Shown piece after piece: positions 52,289 to 61,698 of a DNA stretch of 64,000 nucleotides. The notes beneath the pieces were generated by a model, which made no database searches, was not told where the DNA came from, and saw nothing but the letters and a program-made list of their open reading frames with translations. The first letter of the stretch is position 1; every line of letters begins with the position of its first letter. Source of the stretch: Rhizomicrobium sp. (GTDB lineage: Bacteria > Pseudomonadota > Alphaproteobacteria > Micropepsales > Micropepsaceae); the NCBI GenBank assembly GCA_037200045.1, contig JBBCHM010000001.1, positions 2,976,001 through 3,040,000 on the forward strand. The letters are read 5' to 3'. The position numbers and the translations under genes are program-made.

Positions 52289-53756
52289 GGATGCTCCGAA
52301 GCGGGCATGTGCTCGGCCTCGGCGGCGAGCTTGCGCAAATTCTCCTCGTGGTCCCGGCGGTCGATCGGAAAGCGCGAGATGATGAGAATGCCCAATCCAT
52401 ACAATAGCACCACCGACGGCAGGTAGACGAGCGCCATGTTGCGGATGATGGCGGGATCGACATGTCCCGGCACCGCATTGTCGGGAAAGCCGACGACGCC
52501 GAGCAGAAGCCCCGAGAGCAGGATGCCGAGGCCCGACACCGCCTTCGCCATGAAGCTCGAACCGGCGAAGAACAGCCCTTCGGAGCGCCGCTTGGTCTTG
52601 AGCTCGCTGTCCTCGACCACGTCCGCCAGCATCGCCGTCATCAGGATGGAGCTGCCGATGGTCATCGCGCCGGAGATCGCGGCGAACACGAACAGGGTGG
52701 GCACCAGAAAGGGCGATCCGTTCGCCCAGAACAGGCCGAGCAGCCTGAGCGTGATCGGAAAGACCGAGATGCACAGGCCGCCGGCGAACAGCGTCACCGC
52801 GCCGACGCGCTTGCCCAGCCGCTTGGAGACCGGCAGCGCGATCAGGAAGGCGAGCACGAAGGCGAGGACCGTGCCGAGCCCCAGCACGAAAATCTTCGTG
52901 TTGGGCAGTTCCCAGAAATAGGTGCCCAGATAGATCGCCATGGCGAAGACGAGCCCCGTGGCGGCGCCGAACGCGATCTGCGCCAGCATGAGGATGAGGA
53001 AGGCGCGGTTGTTCATCGTCGCCAGCATCTGGCGGACATATTCGCGGATCGACGGGGCGCGCGCCGGCGGCTTGCGCAGGATCGGGATGAATTTGTGCGT
53101 GCCCCAGGCCGAGATCAGGATCGCCGCGAACATCAGCACGGCCGAGGTCAGGCCGTAATGCGCATAGCCGGTCTCGTTGAGCTGGCCGACCTTGTGCGTC
53201 GCATCGGGCGCCAGGAACACCGCCAGCGCCAGAAGATACATCGTCATGCCGCCGGTCCAGGCGAAGAACACGCGGTACGCCGACAGCGCGGTGCGCTGGT
53301 CGTAATCGTCCGTCAGCTCCGGTTCAGCGCCGAGCTCGGGATCTCATAGAAGCTGATGAAGGTGCGTACCACGACCGCGACGATGAAGAGATAGATCAAG
53401 AGCGCGCCCTGGCTCCAATGCGGCGGATTCCACAACAGCAGATAGCTCACCGCCACCGGCAGCGCGGAGAGATAGAGCAGGGGATGGCGCCGGCCCCAGC
53501 GCGTGCGCAGATTGTCGGAGAACTGCCCGATGATCGGATCGAACAGCGCGTCGATGCACAGCGCCGCGAACAATATCCCGGCGACCTTGCCGGGCGGCAG
53601 ATGCATGACCTGGTTGTAGAACAACAGAAGGATGGTCTGGAACCCGTTGTCCTTGATGCCGAAGGCGATGGAGCCGAAGCCGTAGAACAATTTCGTGCGC
53701 AGGCTGCCGACCTCGCGCTGCAGGCGAGCGGTATCGGCGATCGGTTTTGTGTCCAT
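52285..53756 (-). pseudogene. MFS transporter of the GPH (MelB-like) type, one frameshift
   Basis: The N-terminal piece (53313-53756) has four helices, KDNGFQTILLLFYNQVM and the cytoplasmic motif DALFDPIIGQFSDNLRTRWGRRHPLL that marks sugar/cation symporters of the melibiose type. It breaks after SFYEIPSSAL. One missing base near 53320-53326 joins it to PELTDDYDQRTALSAYRVFFAWTGGM, leading to the remaining eight helices (end at 52285). Length and motifs are otherwise complete. The substrate is unknown. The stop overlaps the TetR start. Confidence 0.75.
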
Positions 53757-54069
53757 GATGTCCGTTTCTCAAGGTTGGTTCGATACGGCCCGTGCGTCCG
53801 CGCGGCGAAGCTTCCGCCGGGCCGCCATCGTTAGGCCGCCCGCCTTCGTTGCGGCCGGCGGAGCGTCAGGCAATCGGGATATCGCGCGGGGCCCAAACAG
53901 TGCCTTAGGGGAAACGCCTTGCGTACGCTCAAGCGATCAACCGCGCGATCTTCGCGTTAGAACGTGGGGTACGCAAATTCGGGTGTCAACCGCGGGGCCG
54001 CGCGAAATCGCCGTAAACCACGCGCCATTGGCGTCCGAAAATGGCCACACGGCGCACCGCCTTTGGTCC
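53757..54069. other. Intergenic region between divergent transporter and Ada-AlkA genes
   Basis: About 310 bp. No gene, dispersed repeat or clear hairpin is seen. It must contain the two divergent promoters. Ada-type proteins often activate their own promoter, but no site was recognised. Confidence 0.5.
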
Positions 54070-55545
54070 ATGATGCGGACCATGGAAATGCCGCCGCATG
54101 ACGTCTGCTACCGCGCGCTCGCGACGCGCGACGCCCGCTTCGACGGCCGCCTGTTCGTTGGCGTGAAGACGACGGGCATCTATTGCCGCCCGATCTGCCC
54201 GGCGCGCACCGCCAAGCGCGAGAACGTCACCTTCTGGCCCAGCGCCGCGGCGGCGCAGGAGGCGGGGTTCCGTCCCTGTGCGCTGCCGGCCTGAGATCTC
54301 GCCCGACGCGGCGGCATGGCGCGGCACCTCCAACACGGTCTCGCGCGCGCTGGCGCTGATCGCCGAAGGCGGGCTCGACGGCGATCCGCTGCCGGCGCTG
54401 TGCGAGCGGCTCGGCGTCGGCGAGCGCCAGCTTCGCCGGCTGTTCGACAAGCATCTGGGCGCGCCGCCCATCGCGGTGGCGCAGACCCGCCGCGTCCTCT
54501 TCGCCAAGCAGTTGATCCAGGAGACCCGCCTGCCGATGGGCGCGATCGCCGACGCCGCGGGCTTCGGTTCGGTCCGCCGCTTCAACGACGCGTTCAAGAA
54601 GCTCTATCGCCGCCCGCCGCGCGAGCTGCGGCGCAAGGGCGCCCGCGCCGGCGGCGCTGTCCAGCGTCACGCTGCGCCTGGGCTATCGCGCGCCCTACGA
54701 TTGGGACGCGATCCTCGCCTTCCTCGGCGCCCGCGCCATCGCCGGCGTCGAGCTGGTGGAGAACGGCCGCTATGCCCCGCACGGTCGAGATCGACGGCGT
54801 GTTCGGCGGCATCCAGGTCGAGCCGGGCCGCAATCATCTGCAGGCGACGATCCGCTTTCCGCGCGTCGCCGCGCTGCTCGCCATCGTCGCGCGCCTGCGC
54901 CGCCTGTTCGATCTCGACGCCGACATCCAGACCATCGGCGCGCATCTGTCCGGCGACAGCGCGCTGGCGCCGCTGATCGCGCGCCGCCCCGGCCTGCGCA
55001 CGCCCGGCGCCTGGTGCGCCTTCGAGCTCGCGGTCCGCGCCATCCTCGGCCAGCAGATCACCGTCGTCGGCGCCCGCCGCCTCGCGGAGAAGATTGTGGA
55101 ACTGGAAGGAAGCGACATCGCGCCCGACATCAGCGGCGACGAGCGTCTTTCGCGGGTCTTCCCCTCGGCGGCGCGCCTGGCGCGGGTCGATCTCGCATCG
55201 CTCGGCATGCCCAAGGCGCGCATCGCGGCGCTGAACGCGCTGGCGCGGGCGGTGGCCGCCGATCCGAAACTGATCGAGCCCGCCGGCTCCTATGACGAAA
55301 CCATCGCGCGATTGCTGGCATTGCCCGGCTTCGGGCCATGGACCGCGCAATATTGGGCGCTGCGCGCGCTACGCGACAGCGACGCCTTCCCGGCCGCCGA
55401 TGTGGCGCTGCTGCGCAGTCCCTTGGTGGCGCAAGGCGGCCGCCGCCCGACGCCGAAGGCGTTGCTGGCGCGCGCCGAGTCCTGGCGGCCGTGGCGCGCC
55501 TATGCCGCGCAGCATCTGTGGACCGCCGATGCCGAGCTTGTCTGA
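54070..55545 (+). pseudogene. Ada-AlkA fusion (methylation-responsive activator plus 3-methyladenine DNA glycosylase II), three frameshifts
   Basis: Read across frames: an Ada N-terminal zinc domain with GIYCRPICPARTAKRENVTFW and RPCLRCRPE (four Cys); an AraC-type HTH (LCERLGVGERQLRRLFDKHLG, ...RRFNDAFKKLYRRPPRELRR); then AlkA (VEIDGVFGGIQVEPGRNHLQ, AVRAILGQQITVVGARRLAEKI, helix-hairpin-helix LPGFGPWTAQYWALRALRDSDAFPAAD with catalytic Asp). Breaks lie near 54280, 54655 and in the C4 run 54775-54778. Repaired, it would be about 490 residues, normal for this fusion. The ogt gene follows, overlapping. Confidence 0.75.
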
Positions 55546-56041
55546 ACCGCTTTTCCTCGATCGCGTCGAAACGCCGATCGGCGAACTCCTTCTCGTCGCC
55601 GACGCGCAAGGCGCGCTGCGCCTGCTGGAGTTCGGCGACAAGCCGGGGCGCTGGCGCCCCGCGTTCACGCGCCGCTTCGGCGAACTCGCGCAAACGCGCG
55701 ATCCGTCCGGTCTGTCGTCCGCGCTCGCCCGCTACTTCGACGGCGACCTCGCCGCCGTCGATGCGCTGGCGACCGGCGCCGCCGGCACGCCGTTCCAGCG
55801 TTCGGTCTGGTCGGCCTTGCGGAAGATCCCCGCCGGAACCACCACGAGCTATGGCGCGCTCGCCGTCCTTCTCGGCAAGCCGGCGGCGACCCGCGCGGTC
55901 GGCCTTGCAAACGGCGCGAACCCGATCGCCATCGTCGTGCCTTGTCATCGCGTCGTCGGCGGCGATGGTTCGCTCACCGGCTACGGCGGCGGCCTCGAAC
56001 GCAAGCGCTGGCTGCTCGACCACGAAAGGACACACGCATGA
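55529..56041 (+). CDS. ogt: Methylated-DNA--protein-cysteine methyltransferase
   Basis: 170 residues with the acceptor Cys139 in IAIVVPCHRVVGGDGSLTGYGGGLERKRWLL. The DNA-binding wing FQRSVWSALRKIPAGTTTSYGALA is near residue 89. It transfers the alkyl group from O6-alkylguanine to itself, once per molecule. Its start lies within the end of the Ada-AlkA gene and its stop overlaps the next start (ATGA), so the repair genes are co-expressed, as in adaptive-response operons. Confidence 0.9.
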   Translation: MPSLSEPLFLDRVETPIGELLLVADAQGALRLLEFGDKPGRWRPAFTRRFGELAQTRDPSGLSSALARYFDGDLAAVDALATGAAGTPFQRSVWSALRKIPAGTTTSYGALAVLLGKPAATRAVGLANGANPIAIVVPCHRVVGGDGSLTGYGGGLERKRWLLDHERTHA

Positions 56042-56841
56042 CCACCCTCGCCAAAACCTTCGCCGCGCTGCACACCGGGCCCAGGCTTCTGATCCTGCCC
56101 AATGCGTGGGACGCCGGCAGCGCCCGCGTCGTCGAACATGCCGGCGCCAAGGCCATCGCGACCTCGAGCGCCGCCGTCGCCTGGGCTCACGGTTATGCCG
56201 ACGGCCAGTTCCTACCGTTCGACACGCTGCTCGCGACGGTCGCGGAGATCGCCAGGACGGTTTCGGTCCCGGTCTCCGCCGATATTGAAGCCGCCTATGC
56301 CCACGACGCCGCCACCGCCGCGAAGACCGTCGCCCAGGTGATCGATGCCGGCGCGGTCGGCATCAATATCGAGGACGGCAACGATCCGCCCGACCTCCTG
56401 GCCGGGAAGATCGAGAACCTCAAAGCCGCCGCCAAAGCCGGCGCCGATCTGTGGGTCAACGCCCGTATCGACACCTATCTGCGCCGGCTGGTTCCCGCCG
56501 AGCAGGCCTATGACGAAACCGTCCGCCGCGCCGCGCTCTATCGCGAGGCCGGCGCCGATTCGATCTTCGCGCCCGGCTTGACCGATCTCGCCGATCTGAC
56601 GCGGCTGGTGAAGGACGTCGTCCTGCCGCTCAACGCGCTCGCCTGGCCGGGCCTGCCCGGCGCGGCGGCGCTGGAAGCGATCGGCGTGCGCCGCCTCTCG
56701 GCCGGCTCCGGCATCGGCAAGGTGGTGCTGGGCCACGCGTTCGAACTGGCGAAGGCGTTCCTCGCCGAGGGCCGCTCGGAACCTCTGGCGCAAGGTCCGC
56801 TGAGCAATTCGGACATCAACGGCATGATGCGGCGCGCATAA
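56038..56841 (+). CDS. Isocitrate lyase/PEP mutase family protein
   Basis: 267 residues. LPNAWDAGSARVVEHAGAKAIATSSAAVAWAHGY near residue 20, VSADIEAAYA near 78 (metal-binding acids), GINIEDGND near 106 and INARIDTYLR-type VNARIDTYL near 135 match the small subgroup related to 2-methylisocitrate lyase and oxaloacetate hydrolase. It lacks the KKCGH lyase motif, so the exact reaction is unknown. It is translationally coupled to ogt, an odd pairing without an evident link to DNA repair. Confidence 0.8.
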   Translation: MTTLAKTFAALHTGPRLLILPNAWDAGSARVVEHAGAKAIATSSAAVAWAHGYADGQFLPFDTLLATVAEIARTVSVPVSADIEAAYAHDAATAAKTVAQVIDAGAVGINIEDGNDPPDLLAGKIENLKAAAKAGADLWVNARIDTYLRRLVPAEQAYDETVRRAALYREAGADSIFAPGLTDLADLTRLVKDVVLPLNALAWPGLPGAAALEAIGVRRLSAGSGIGKVVLGHAFELAKAFLAEGRSEPLAQGPLSNSDINGMMRRA

Positions 56842-56849
56842 CCCCTTGC

Positions 56850-56942
56850 TGTCATGGCCCGCGAATACGGGCCACCCAGTTGAAGCCTGCACTGGCGGCG
56901 CGGGTTTCAACTGGGTCCGCCGCATTCGCGGCGGATGACAGT
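56850..56942. repeat. REPIN-like repeat, type A plus type B hairpins
   Basis: The left hairpin is GGCCCGC-GAAT-ACGGGCC (one G to A change in the stem). The right hairpin is CCGCCGC-ATTC-GCGGCGG. The inner arms CACCCAGTTGAA and TTCAACTGGGT carry a compensatory change relative to GGTGA/TCACC, showing the two halves evolve as a pair. Confidence 0.8.
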
Positions 56943-57063
56943 TGGGGGATTTTAAATTCCTTCGCTCGCCGCATCGCAATAACTGTGAACGGATCATCTC
57001 CCACGCGCGCTCGCGAACAAACCGTCACGAAAGCGGCTATGATGATCGCTTCGCAAGGGCCGC

Positions 57064-58353
57064 ATGGACCGCACACAAACATATTGGACCGACATCGCGC
57101 GCTATCTCTGGCCGGGGCTGGCCGGGGTCGTGCTCGGCGCCGCGCTGCTGCTCTGGCGCGGCCAGATGGATCTGTGGGTCTTCGCCGGCTGCCTCGCTCT
57201 GGCGGCGGTGCTCGCCAGCGTGCTGGCGCGCGAGGGCCGTCTCTATCTGCTGGAACAGCGGGCCGAACTCGGCGGCGCGGCCGCCGCGCTGCTCAGCCCG
57301 CTGGCGCGCGAGGTGCTCGCCCATCTTCCCGATCCGCTGATGCTGCTGGACGAGGGCGGCCGCGTCCTCTTCGCCAACAGCGCGATGCAGACCGTCATCG
57401 GCATCGGGCCGGAGAACAAGCACATCTCGCTCCTGCTGCGCACGCCCTCGGTGCTGGAGGCGGTCAGCCACACCACGGCCAGCGGCGAGGATTCCTCGGT
57501 CGAGTTCATCATCCCGGTGCCGGTGGAGCGGCACTATCAGGCCTATGTCCGGCGCCTGTCGTCGCAACCGCCGGTGACGACGCTTCTGCTGCACGACCTG
57601 ACCGCCGCCAAGCGCACCGAGCAGATGCGCGCCGATTTCGTCGCCAATGCCAGCCATGAATTGCGCACGCCACTGGCCGCGGTGTCCGGCTTCATCGATA
57701 CGCTCAAGGGCCATGCCCGCGACGACGCCCAGGCGCGCGACCGCTTCCTCGACATCATGAGCGTGGAGGCCGGCCGGATGCGCCGGCTGATCGAGGACCT
57801 GCTGTCGCTCACCCGGATCGAGCTCAACGAGCATGTTCGCCCCTCCGGCCGCGTCTCGCTCGAGGCCATTGTGCGCGAGGCCTTCGCCGCGCTCAGCCCG
57901 CTCGCCCAGATCGACGGCATCGCCCTGGTGGTGACCGCCGCCCCGGACCTGCCGCCGGTGACCGGCGAGCGCGACGAGCTGATCCAGCTGTTCCAGAACC
58001 TGATCCACAACGCCATCAAATACGGCCGCACCGGCGGCCATGTCTGGGTGACGATCGGGCCGGCGCCGGTCTCGGGCGGCCGTGGCGCCGCCTCCATGCT
58101 CGCCGTCAGCGTGCGCGACGACGGCGAGGGCATCCCGCAGGACGCGATTCCGCGACTCACCGAGCGATTCTACCGGGTCGATGTGAAGCGCAGCCGCGAG
58201 AAGGGCGGCACCGGCCTCGGCCTCGCCATCGTCAAGCACATCGTAAATCGTCACCAGGGCCGCCTGACGATCGAGAGCAAGGCCGGCGAAGGAAGCGCCT
58301 TTACCGTGCTATTGCCCATCGCCGCCCGCCCAGCGGATGCCACTGTCACATAA
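57064..58353 (+). CDS. phoR: Phosphate regulon sensor histidine kinase PhoR
   Basis: 429 residues. Two membrane helices lie in the first 55 residues and a PAS-like domain about 82-180. HisKA has phospho-His198 in FVANASHELRTPLAAVSGFIDTLKGHA; the N box is LIHNAIKYGRTGG; DDGEGIP and GGTGLGLAIVKHIVNRHQG are the G boxes. The arrangement with phoU and phoB downstream identifies it. It senses phosphate through the PstSCAB transporter, whose genes are not in the window. A Pho box overlaps its stop codon. Confidence 0.9.
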   Translation: MDRTQTYWTDIARYLWPGLAGVVLGAALLLWRGQMDLWVFAGCLALAAVLASVLAREGRLYLLEQRAELGGAAAALLSPLAREVLAHLPDPLMLLDEGGRVLFANSAMQTVIGIGPENKHISLLLRTPSVLEAVSHTTASGEDSSVEFIIPVPVERHYQAYVRRLSSQPPVTTLLLHDLTAAKRTEQMRADFVANASHELRTPLAAVSGFIDTLKGHARDDAQARDRFLDIMSVEAGRMRRLIEDLLSLTRIELNEHVRPSGRVSLEAIVREAFAALSPLAQIDGIALVVTAAPDLPPVTGERDELIQLFQNLIHNAIKYGRTGGHVWVTIGPAPVSGGRGAASMLAVSVRDDGEGIPQDAIPRLTERFYRVDVKRSREKGGTGLGLAIVKHIVNRHQGRLTIESKAGEGSAFTVLLPIAARPADATVT

Positions 58354-58375
58354 TCGTTATATAACTGTCGCATAT
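58343..58375 (+). promoter_or_regulatory. Pho box with three 11-bp repeats
   Basis: CTGTCACATAA, TCGTTATATAA and CTGTCGCATAT follow one another without gaps, each a 7-bp PhoB half-site plus a 4-bp A/T spacer. The first repeat overlaps the phoR stop codon. The array lies 54 bp before phoU. PhoB should activate phoU-phoB from here. Confidence 0.8.
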
Positions 58376-58428
58376 CCATGCGGCTGGGGCGTTAAGCACC
58401 GGTTGCGCCCACCCGGACGGACAACACG

Positions 58429-59145
58429 ATGAGTGATCACACGGTTAAGGCCTTCAGCGAGCAGCTCGAAGGATTGTCCGCGTCCATCGCCCAGATGGGC
58501 GGCCTGGCCGAGGCGCAGTTCGCCAACGCGGTCGAGGCGGTGGCCCGCCGCGACACCAGCCTCGCCGAAGGCGCCGTCGGCGGCGACAAGCGCATCGACG
58601 GCCTGCAGACCGAGATCGAGGACAAGGCCCTCAAGCTCCTGGCGCTGCGCCAGCCCATGGCGGTCGACCTGCGCGAGACCCTGGCGGCGATCAAGATCGC
58701 GTCCGAGCTGGAACGCATCGGCGACCTCGCCAAGAACATCGCCAAGCGCGCCATCGTGCTCAACCGCGAGCCGCCGATCCGCCTCACCGCTTCGCTGGCC
58801 CGCATGGGCAAGGTGGCGCTCAGCCAGCTCAAGCAGGTTCTCGACGCCTATTCCGACCGCAACGCCGAGGCCGCCGAAGCGGTGTGGCGCCAGGACGGCG
58901 AGATCGACGAGCTCTACAACAGCCTGTTCCGCGAATTGCTGACCTACATGATGGAAGACCCGCGCACGATCGGCTCGTCCACCCATCTTCTCTTCATCGC
59001 CAAGAACATCGAGCGCAGCGGCGACCACGCCACCAACATCGCCGAGGTCGTCTATCACATGGTGCGCGCCGACCATCTGTCGGCCAACCGGCCCAAGGCC
59101 GACACCACCAGCGAGACGAACGTGCCCTTCGAGAGGAAAGCATGA
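58429..59145 (+). CDS. phoU: Phosphate signalling complex protein PhoU
   Basis: 238 residues, all-helical, with the duplicated PhoU repeat: LAEGAVGGDKRIDGLQTEIEDKALKLLALRQPMAVDLRETLAAIKIASELERIGDLAKNIAKRA-type and later EIDELYNSLFRELLTYMMEDPRTIGSSTHLLFIAKNIERSGDHATNIAEVVYHM-type stretches (residues about 45-110 and 160-210). PhoU links the Pst transporter to PhoR and shuts off the regulon in high phosphate. Its stop overlaps the phoB start by ATGA. Confidence 0.92.
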   Translation: MSDHTVKAFSEQLEGLSASIAQMGGLAEAQFANAVEAVARRDTSLAEGAVGGDKRIDGLQTEIEDKALKLLALRQPMAVDLRETLAAIKIASELERIGDLAKNIAKRAIVLNREPPIRLTASLARMGKVALSQLKQVLDAYSDRNAEAAEAVWRQDGEIDELYNSLFRELLTYMMEDPRTIGSSTHLLFIAKNIERSGDHATNIAEVVYHMVRADHLSANRPKADTTSETNVPFERKA

Positions 59146-59846
59146 GCCTCAAGCCCGCCGTCCTCGTCGCCGAAGACGAAGGCGCCCTCGTCACGCTGCT
59201 GCGCTACAATCTGGAGCGCGAAGGCTATCGCGTGCTCGAGGCGCGCGACGGCGAGGAAGCGCTGCTGGTCGCGTCCGAGGAAAAGCCCGATCTCGTCCTG
59301 CTCGACTGGATGCTGCCGCAGCTGTCCGGCATCGAGGTGTGCCGCCGCCTGCGCGGCCGCCAGGAGACCCGCAACGTCCCGATCATCATGCTGACCGCGC
59401 GCGGCGAGGAGAGCGACCGCATCCGCGGCCTCGACACCGGCGCCGACGACTATCTGACCAAGCCGTTCTCGATGACCGAGCTTCTGGCCCGCCTGCGCGC
59501 CGTGATGCGCCGCATCCGCCCGTCGCTCGCGCCCGACACCGTCGCCATCGGCGACATCGAGATGGACCGCGCCGCCCACCGCGTGCGCCGCGCCGGCAAG
59601 GAAGTCCATCTGGGGCCGACCGAATACAAGCTGCTCGATCATCTGATCCAGCATCCCGGCCGCGTCTTTTCCCGCGAGCAATTGCTCGACGCGGTCTGGG
59701 GCTCGGACGTCTATGTCGAGGCGCGCACCGTCGACGTCCATGTCGGCCGCCTGCGCAAGGCGCTGAACATCGAGGGCGTGAAGGACCCGATCCGCACCGT
59801 CCGCTCCGCCGGCTACTCCCTCGACGACGCCATCGCCGCGAATTGA
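59142..59846 (+). CDS. phoB: Phosphate regulon response regulator PhoB
   Basis: 234 residues. The receiver domain has phospho-Asp55 (LVLLDWMLPQLSG), MLTARGEESD and the KPF switch region. The OmpR-type winged helix at about 130-230 has GPTEYKLLDHLIQHPGRVFSREQLLDAVWG and RTVDVHVGRLRKAL. An RBS (GAGAGGAAAG) lies just ahead. It is translationally coupled to phoU. It should bind the three-repeat Pho box at 58343-58375, giving autoregulation. Confidence 0.92.
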   Translation: MSLKPAVLVAEDEGALVTLLRYNLEREGYRVLEARDGEEALLVASEEKPDLVLLDWMLPQLSGIEVCRRLRGRQETRNVPIIMLTARGEESDRIRGLDTGADDYLTKPFSMTELLARLRAVMRRIRPSLAPDTVAIGDIEMDRAAHRVRRAGKEVHLGPTEYKLLDHLIQHPGRVFSREQLLDAVWGSDVYVEARTVDVHVGRLRKALNIEGVKDPIRTVRSAGYSLDDAIAAN

Positions 59847-59855
59847 CGCACCGCT

Positions 59856-60335
59856 TCAGATAACCTTCGCGATCGCCTGCTCGATGTCTTCCGGCTTGGT
59901 CGTGGGCGCGAAGCGGCCGACCACCTTGCCGGCGCGGTCGACCAGGAACTTGGTGAAATTCCACTTGATGCCGCGCGTCCCCAGGATGCCGGCTTTCTCG
60001 CCCTTGAGGAATTCGTAGAGCGGATGCGTCCTGGGCCCATTGACGTCGATCTTGGCGAACATCGGAAAGCTCACGCCGTAATTGATCTGGCAGAAGGCGC
60101 CGATCTCCGCCTCGCTGCCCGGCTCCTGCGCGCCGAACTGGTTGCAGGGAAAGCCGAGCACCACGAGCCCGTCGGCCTGGTGTTCGCGATAGAGCTTTTC
60201 CAGGCCCTCGTATTGCGGCGTGAATCCGCATTTGCTGGCGGTGTTGACGATCAGCATCGGCTTGCCGCGATAGTCGGCCAGCGACACATCCTTGCCCTGC
60301 AGCGTCTTCGCCGAGAACTCGTAAATCGTCGTCAT
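59856..60335 (-). CDS. Glutathione peroxidase-family thiol peroxidase
   Basis: 159 residues. The peroxidatic Cys36 is in [27 protein letters not shown] near 63 and [12 protein letters not shown] near 127 supply the Gln, Trp and Asn of the active site. Like most bacterial members it has cysteine rather than selenocysteine and probably uses thioredoxin. The start MTTIYEF at 60335 is preferred to longer frames. It is convergent with phoB, with 9 bp between the stop codons. Confidence 0.88.
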   Translation of the reverse strand: MTTIYEFSAKTLQGKDVSLADYRGKPMLIVNTASKCGFTPQYEGLEKLYREHQADGLVVLGFPCNQFGAQEPGSEAEIGAFCQINYGVSFPMFAKIDVNGPRTHPLYEFLKGEKAGILGTRGIKWNFTKFLVDRAGKVVGRFAPTTKPEDIEQAIAKVI

Positions 60336-60445
60336 GCGCGCGGATGCCCCCCAAAGCATTCGCCTGCATAACAAGAATTGCCAGCCCCGGCGAGCACTGC
60401 CCGACCCGGGGCGACAATTGGGCCTTGACCGGCCATCTGCCGGCG

Positions 60446-60907
60446 TCAGCCGACCATCCGGCCTCTGTCCCGCCGCTGCTGTTGCGGCTGGTAGGCCTTG
60501 CGGGCATGCGCCTCGCAATAGGGCGAGCCGCTCTTGGGATTGCGGCCGCAGAAGTGGAATTCGTCTGCCGACGGATCGCCGATCGGCCAGCGGCACATCC
60601 GGTCGTTGATCGTCAGCACGGTGGCGTGGCTGCCGTCGCTGAAGGTCAGCGGATCCTCCTCGACCACCGGGGCGGGCGGGGTGTGGCTGCGCAGCGAGAC
60701 CTTGGGCGCCATCGGCAGGCGCGGCCGCTCGGTCCGCGACGGGCTGGCGCGGCCGGCCAGGCCCAGCCGGTGCACCTTTCCGATCACGGCATTGCGGGTG
60801 ACGCCGCCCAGCGCGCGGGCGATCTGGCTCGCCGAGAGCCCCTCGGTCCAGAGATTCTTGAGCTGTTCGACCCGGTCGTCCGACCAGTTCATCAATTGGG
60901 TGTTCAC
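60446..60907 (-). CDS. gcrA: GcrA cell-cycle regulator
   Basis: About 153 residues from GTG 60907, which has a GAGGAA site; the ATG at 60892 giving the usual [15 protein letters not shown] start has none. The helix-turn-helix is [29 protein letters not shown]. The C-terminal RNA-polymerase sigma-binding part has [37 protein letters not shown]. GcrA works with sigma70 at GANTC sites methylated by CcrM and is confined to alphaproteobacteria, supporting the taxonomic call. Confidence 0.88.
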   Translation of the reverse strand: MNTQLMNWSDDRVEQLKNLWTEGLSASQIARALGGVTRNAVIGKVHRLGLAGRASPSRTERPRLPMAPKVSLRSHTPPAPVVEEDPLTFSDGSHATVLTINDRMCRWPIGDPSADEFHFCGRNPKSGSPYCEAHARKAYQPQQQRRDRGRMVG

Positions 60908-61232
60908 GGGTTCCTCATGGCTTGAGCCACAAGATATCGTATCGTTCATGTGACAACGTACAAGCGGCACGGAGGTATCCCAACCCCTTGTCCACAAGAA
61001 GCCGCGGAAGTGTGCTGTTGGCAAACCCAAAGCTAGGACAGGTGGGGTGCGACATTCGCCGCAGGCGAAAGTCTTGATAAGGTTGCGAAATCACACATCG
61101 CAACTATTTGTGAGCGCCGCAGGCCGCCTACGAGCGTTGACACAAAGCGCGAACGGTCCCACTTGCTGCTGCCGACGTGAACCTAGCGGAGGGGTGCAGG
61201 GCCTTAACGGGCACTGGCGCAAGGTGGTCGAA
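60908..61232. other. Intergenic region, left edge of an accessory island
   Basis: About 325 bp between gcrA and the Panacea gene. It holds the gcrA promoter. From about 61030 onward GC content drops. No attachment-site repeat matching the tRNA at 63.4 kb was found. Confidence 0.5.
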
Positions 61233-61694
61233 ATGGCAAGCGTACACGACGTAGCAAAGTACTTTCTAATGCTTGCCGCCAGCGGCGCGGAAGACGCTGG
61301 CGAGGCAATGACGCATCTCAAGCTGCAAAAGCTGCTGTACTACGCGCAGGGATTCAGTCTTGCCCTCAGTGGCGGTAAGCAGCCCATGTTCGGCGATACT
61401 ATTGAGGCATGGAAACATGGTCCAATCGTGCCTGCCGTTTGGAAGGCCTACAAAGACTACGGTGGGGCGCCCCTTCCTCTCCCCGATGGCTTCGATCCGT
61501 CAAAGGGATTGAAGGATGGTGAGCAGGCATTGCTCAACGATGTTTGGAACGCCTATGGCCAATTCTCCGCGTGGAAACTCCGGAATATGACTCACGAGGA
61601 GTCTCCGTGGCGGAATGCATACGAGCCCGATGCCAACGAGACGATTTCGCAGCAAAGCATGCGAGAATATTTCGAGACGCAAATCGAGCCTTGA
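61233..61694 (+). CDS. Panacea (SocA/GepA, DUF4065) domain antitoxin
   Basis: 153 residues with the family core SVHDVAKYFLMLA near the start, THLKLQKLLYYAQGFSLALSG near 28, DTIEAWKHGPIVPAVWKAYKDYG near 55 and TLSSWKLR-like FSAWKLRNMTHEESPWRNAY near 110. Panacea domains serve as antitoxins for many unrelated toxins; SocA is also a ClpXP adaptor. The next gene begins 4 bp later and is the likely toxin. RBS AAGGTGG. GC content is lower than in the flanking core genes. Confidence 0.85.
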   Translation: MASVHDVAKYFLMLAASGAEDAGEAMTHLKLQKLLYYAQGFSLALSGGKQPMFGDTIEAWKHGPIVPAVWKAYKDYGGAPLPLPDGFDPSKGLKDGEQALLNDVWNAYGQFSAWKLRNMTHEESPWRNAYEPDANETISQQSMREYFETQIEP

Positions 61695-61698
61695 CACC

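Noticed and set aside
710-56942. Dispersed palindromes considered as a CRISPR array
   Set aside because: Copies are kilobases apart, not regularly spaced, and no cas genes are present.
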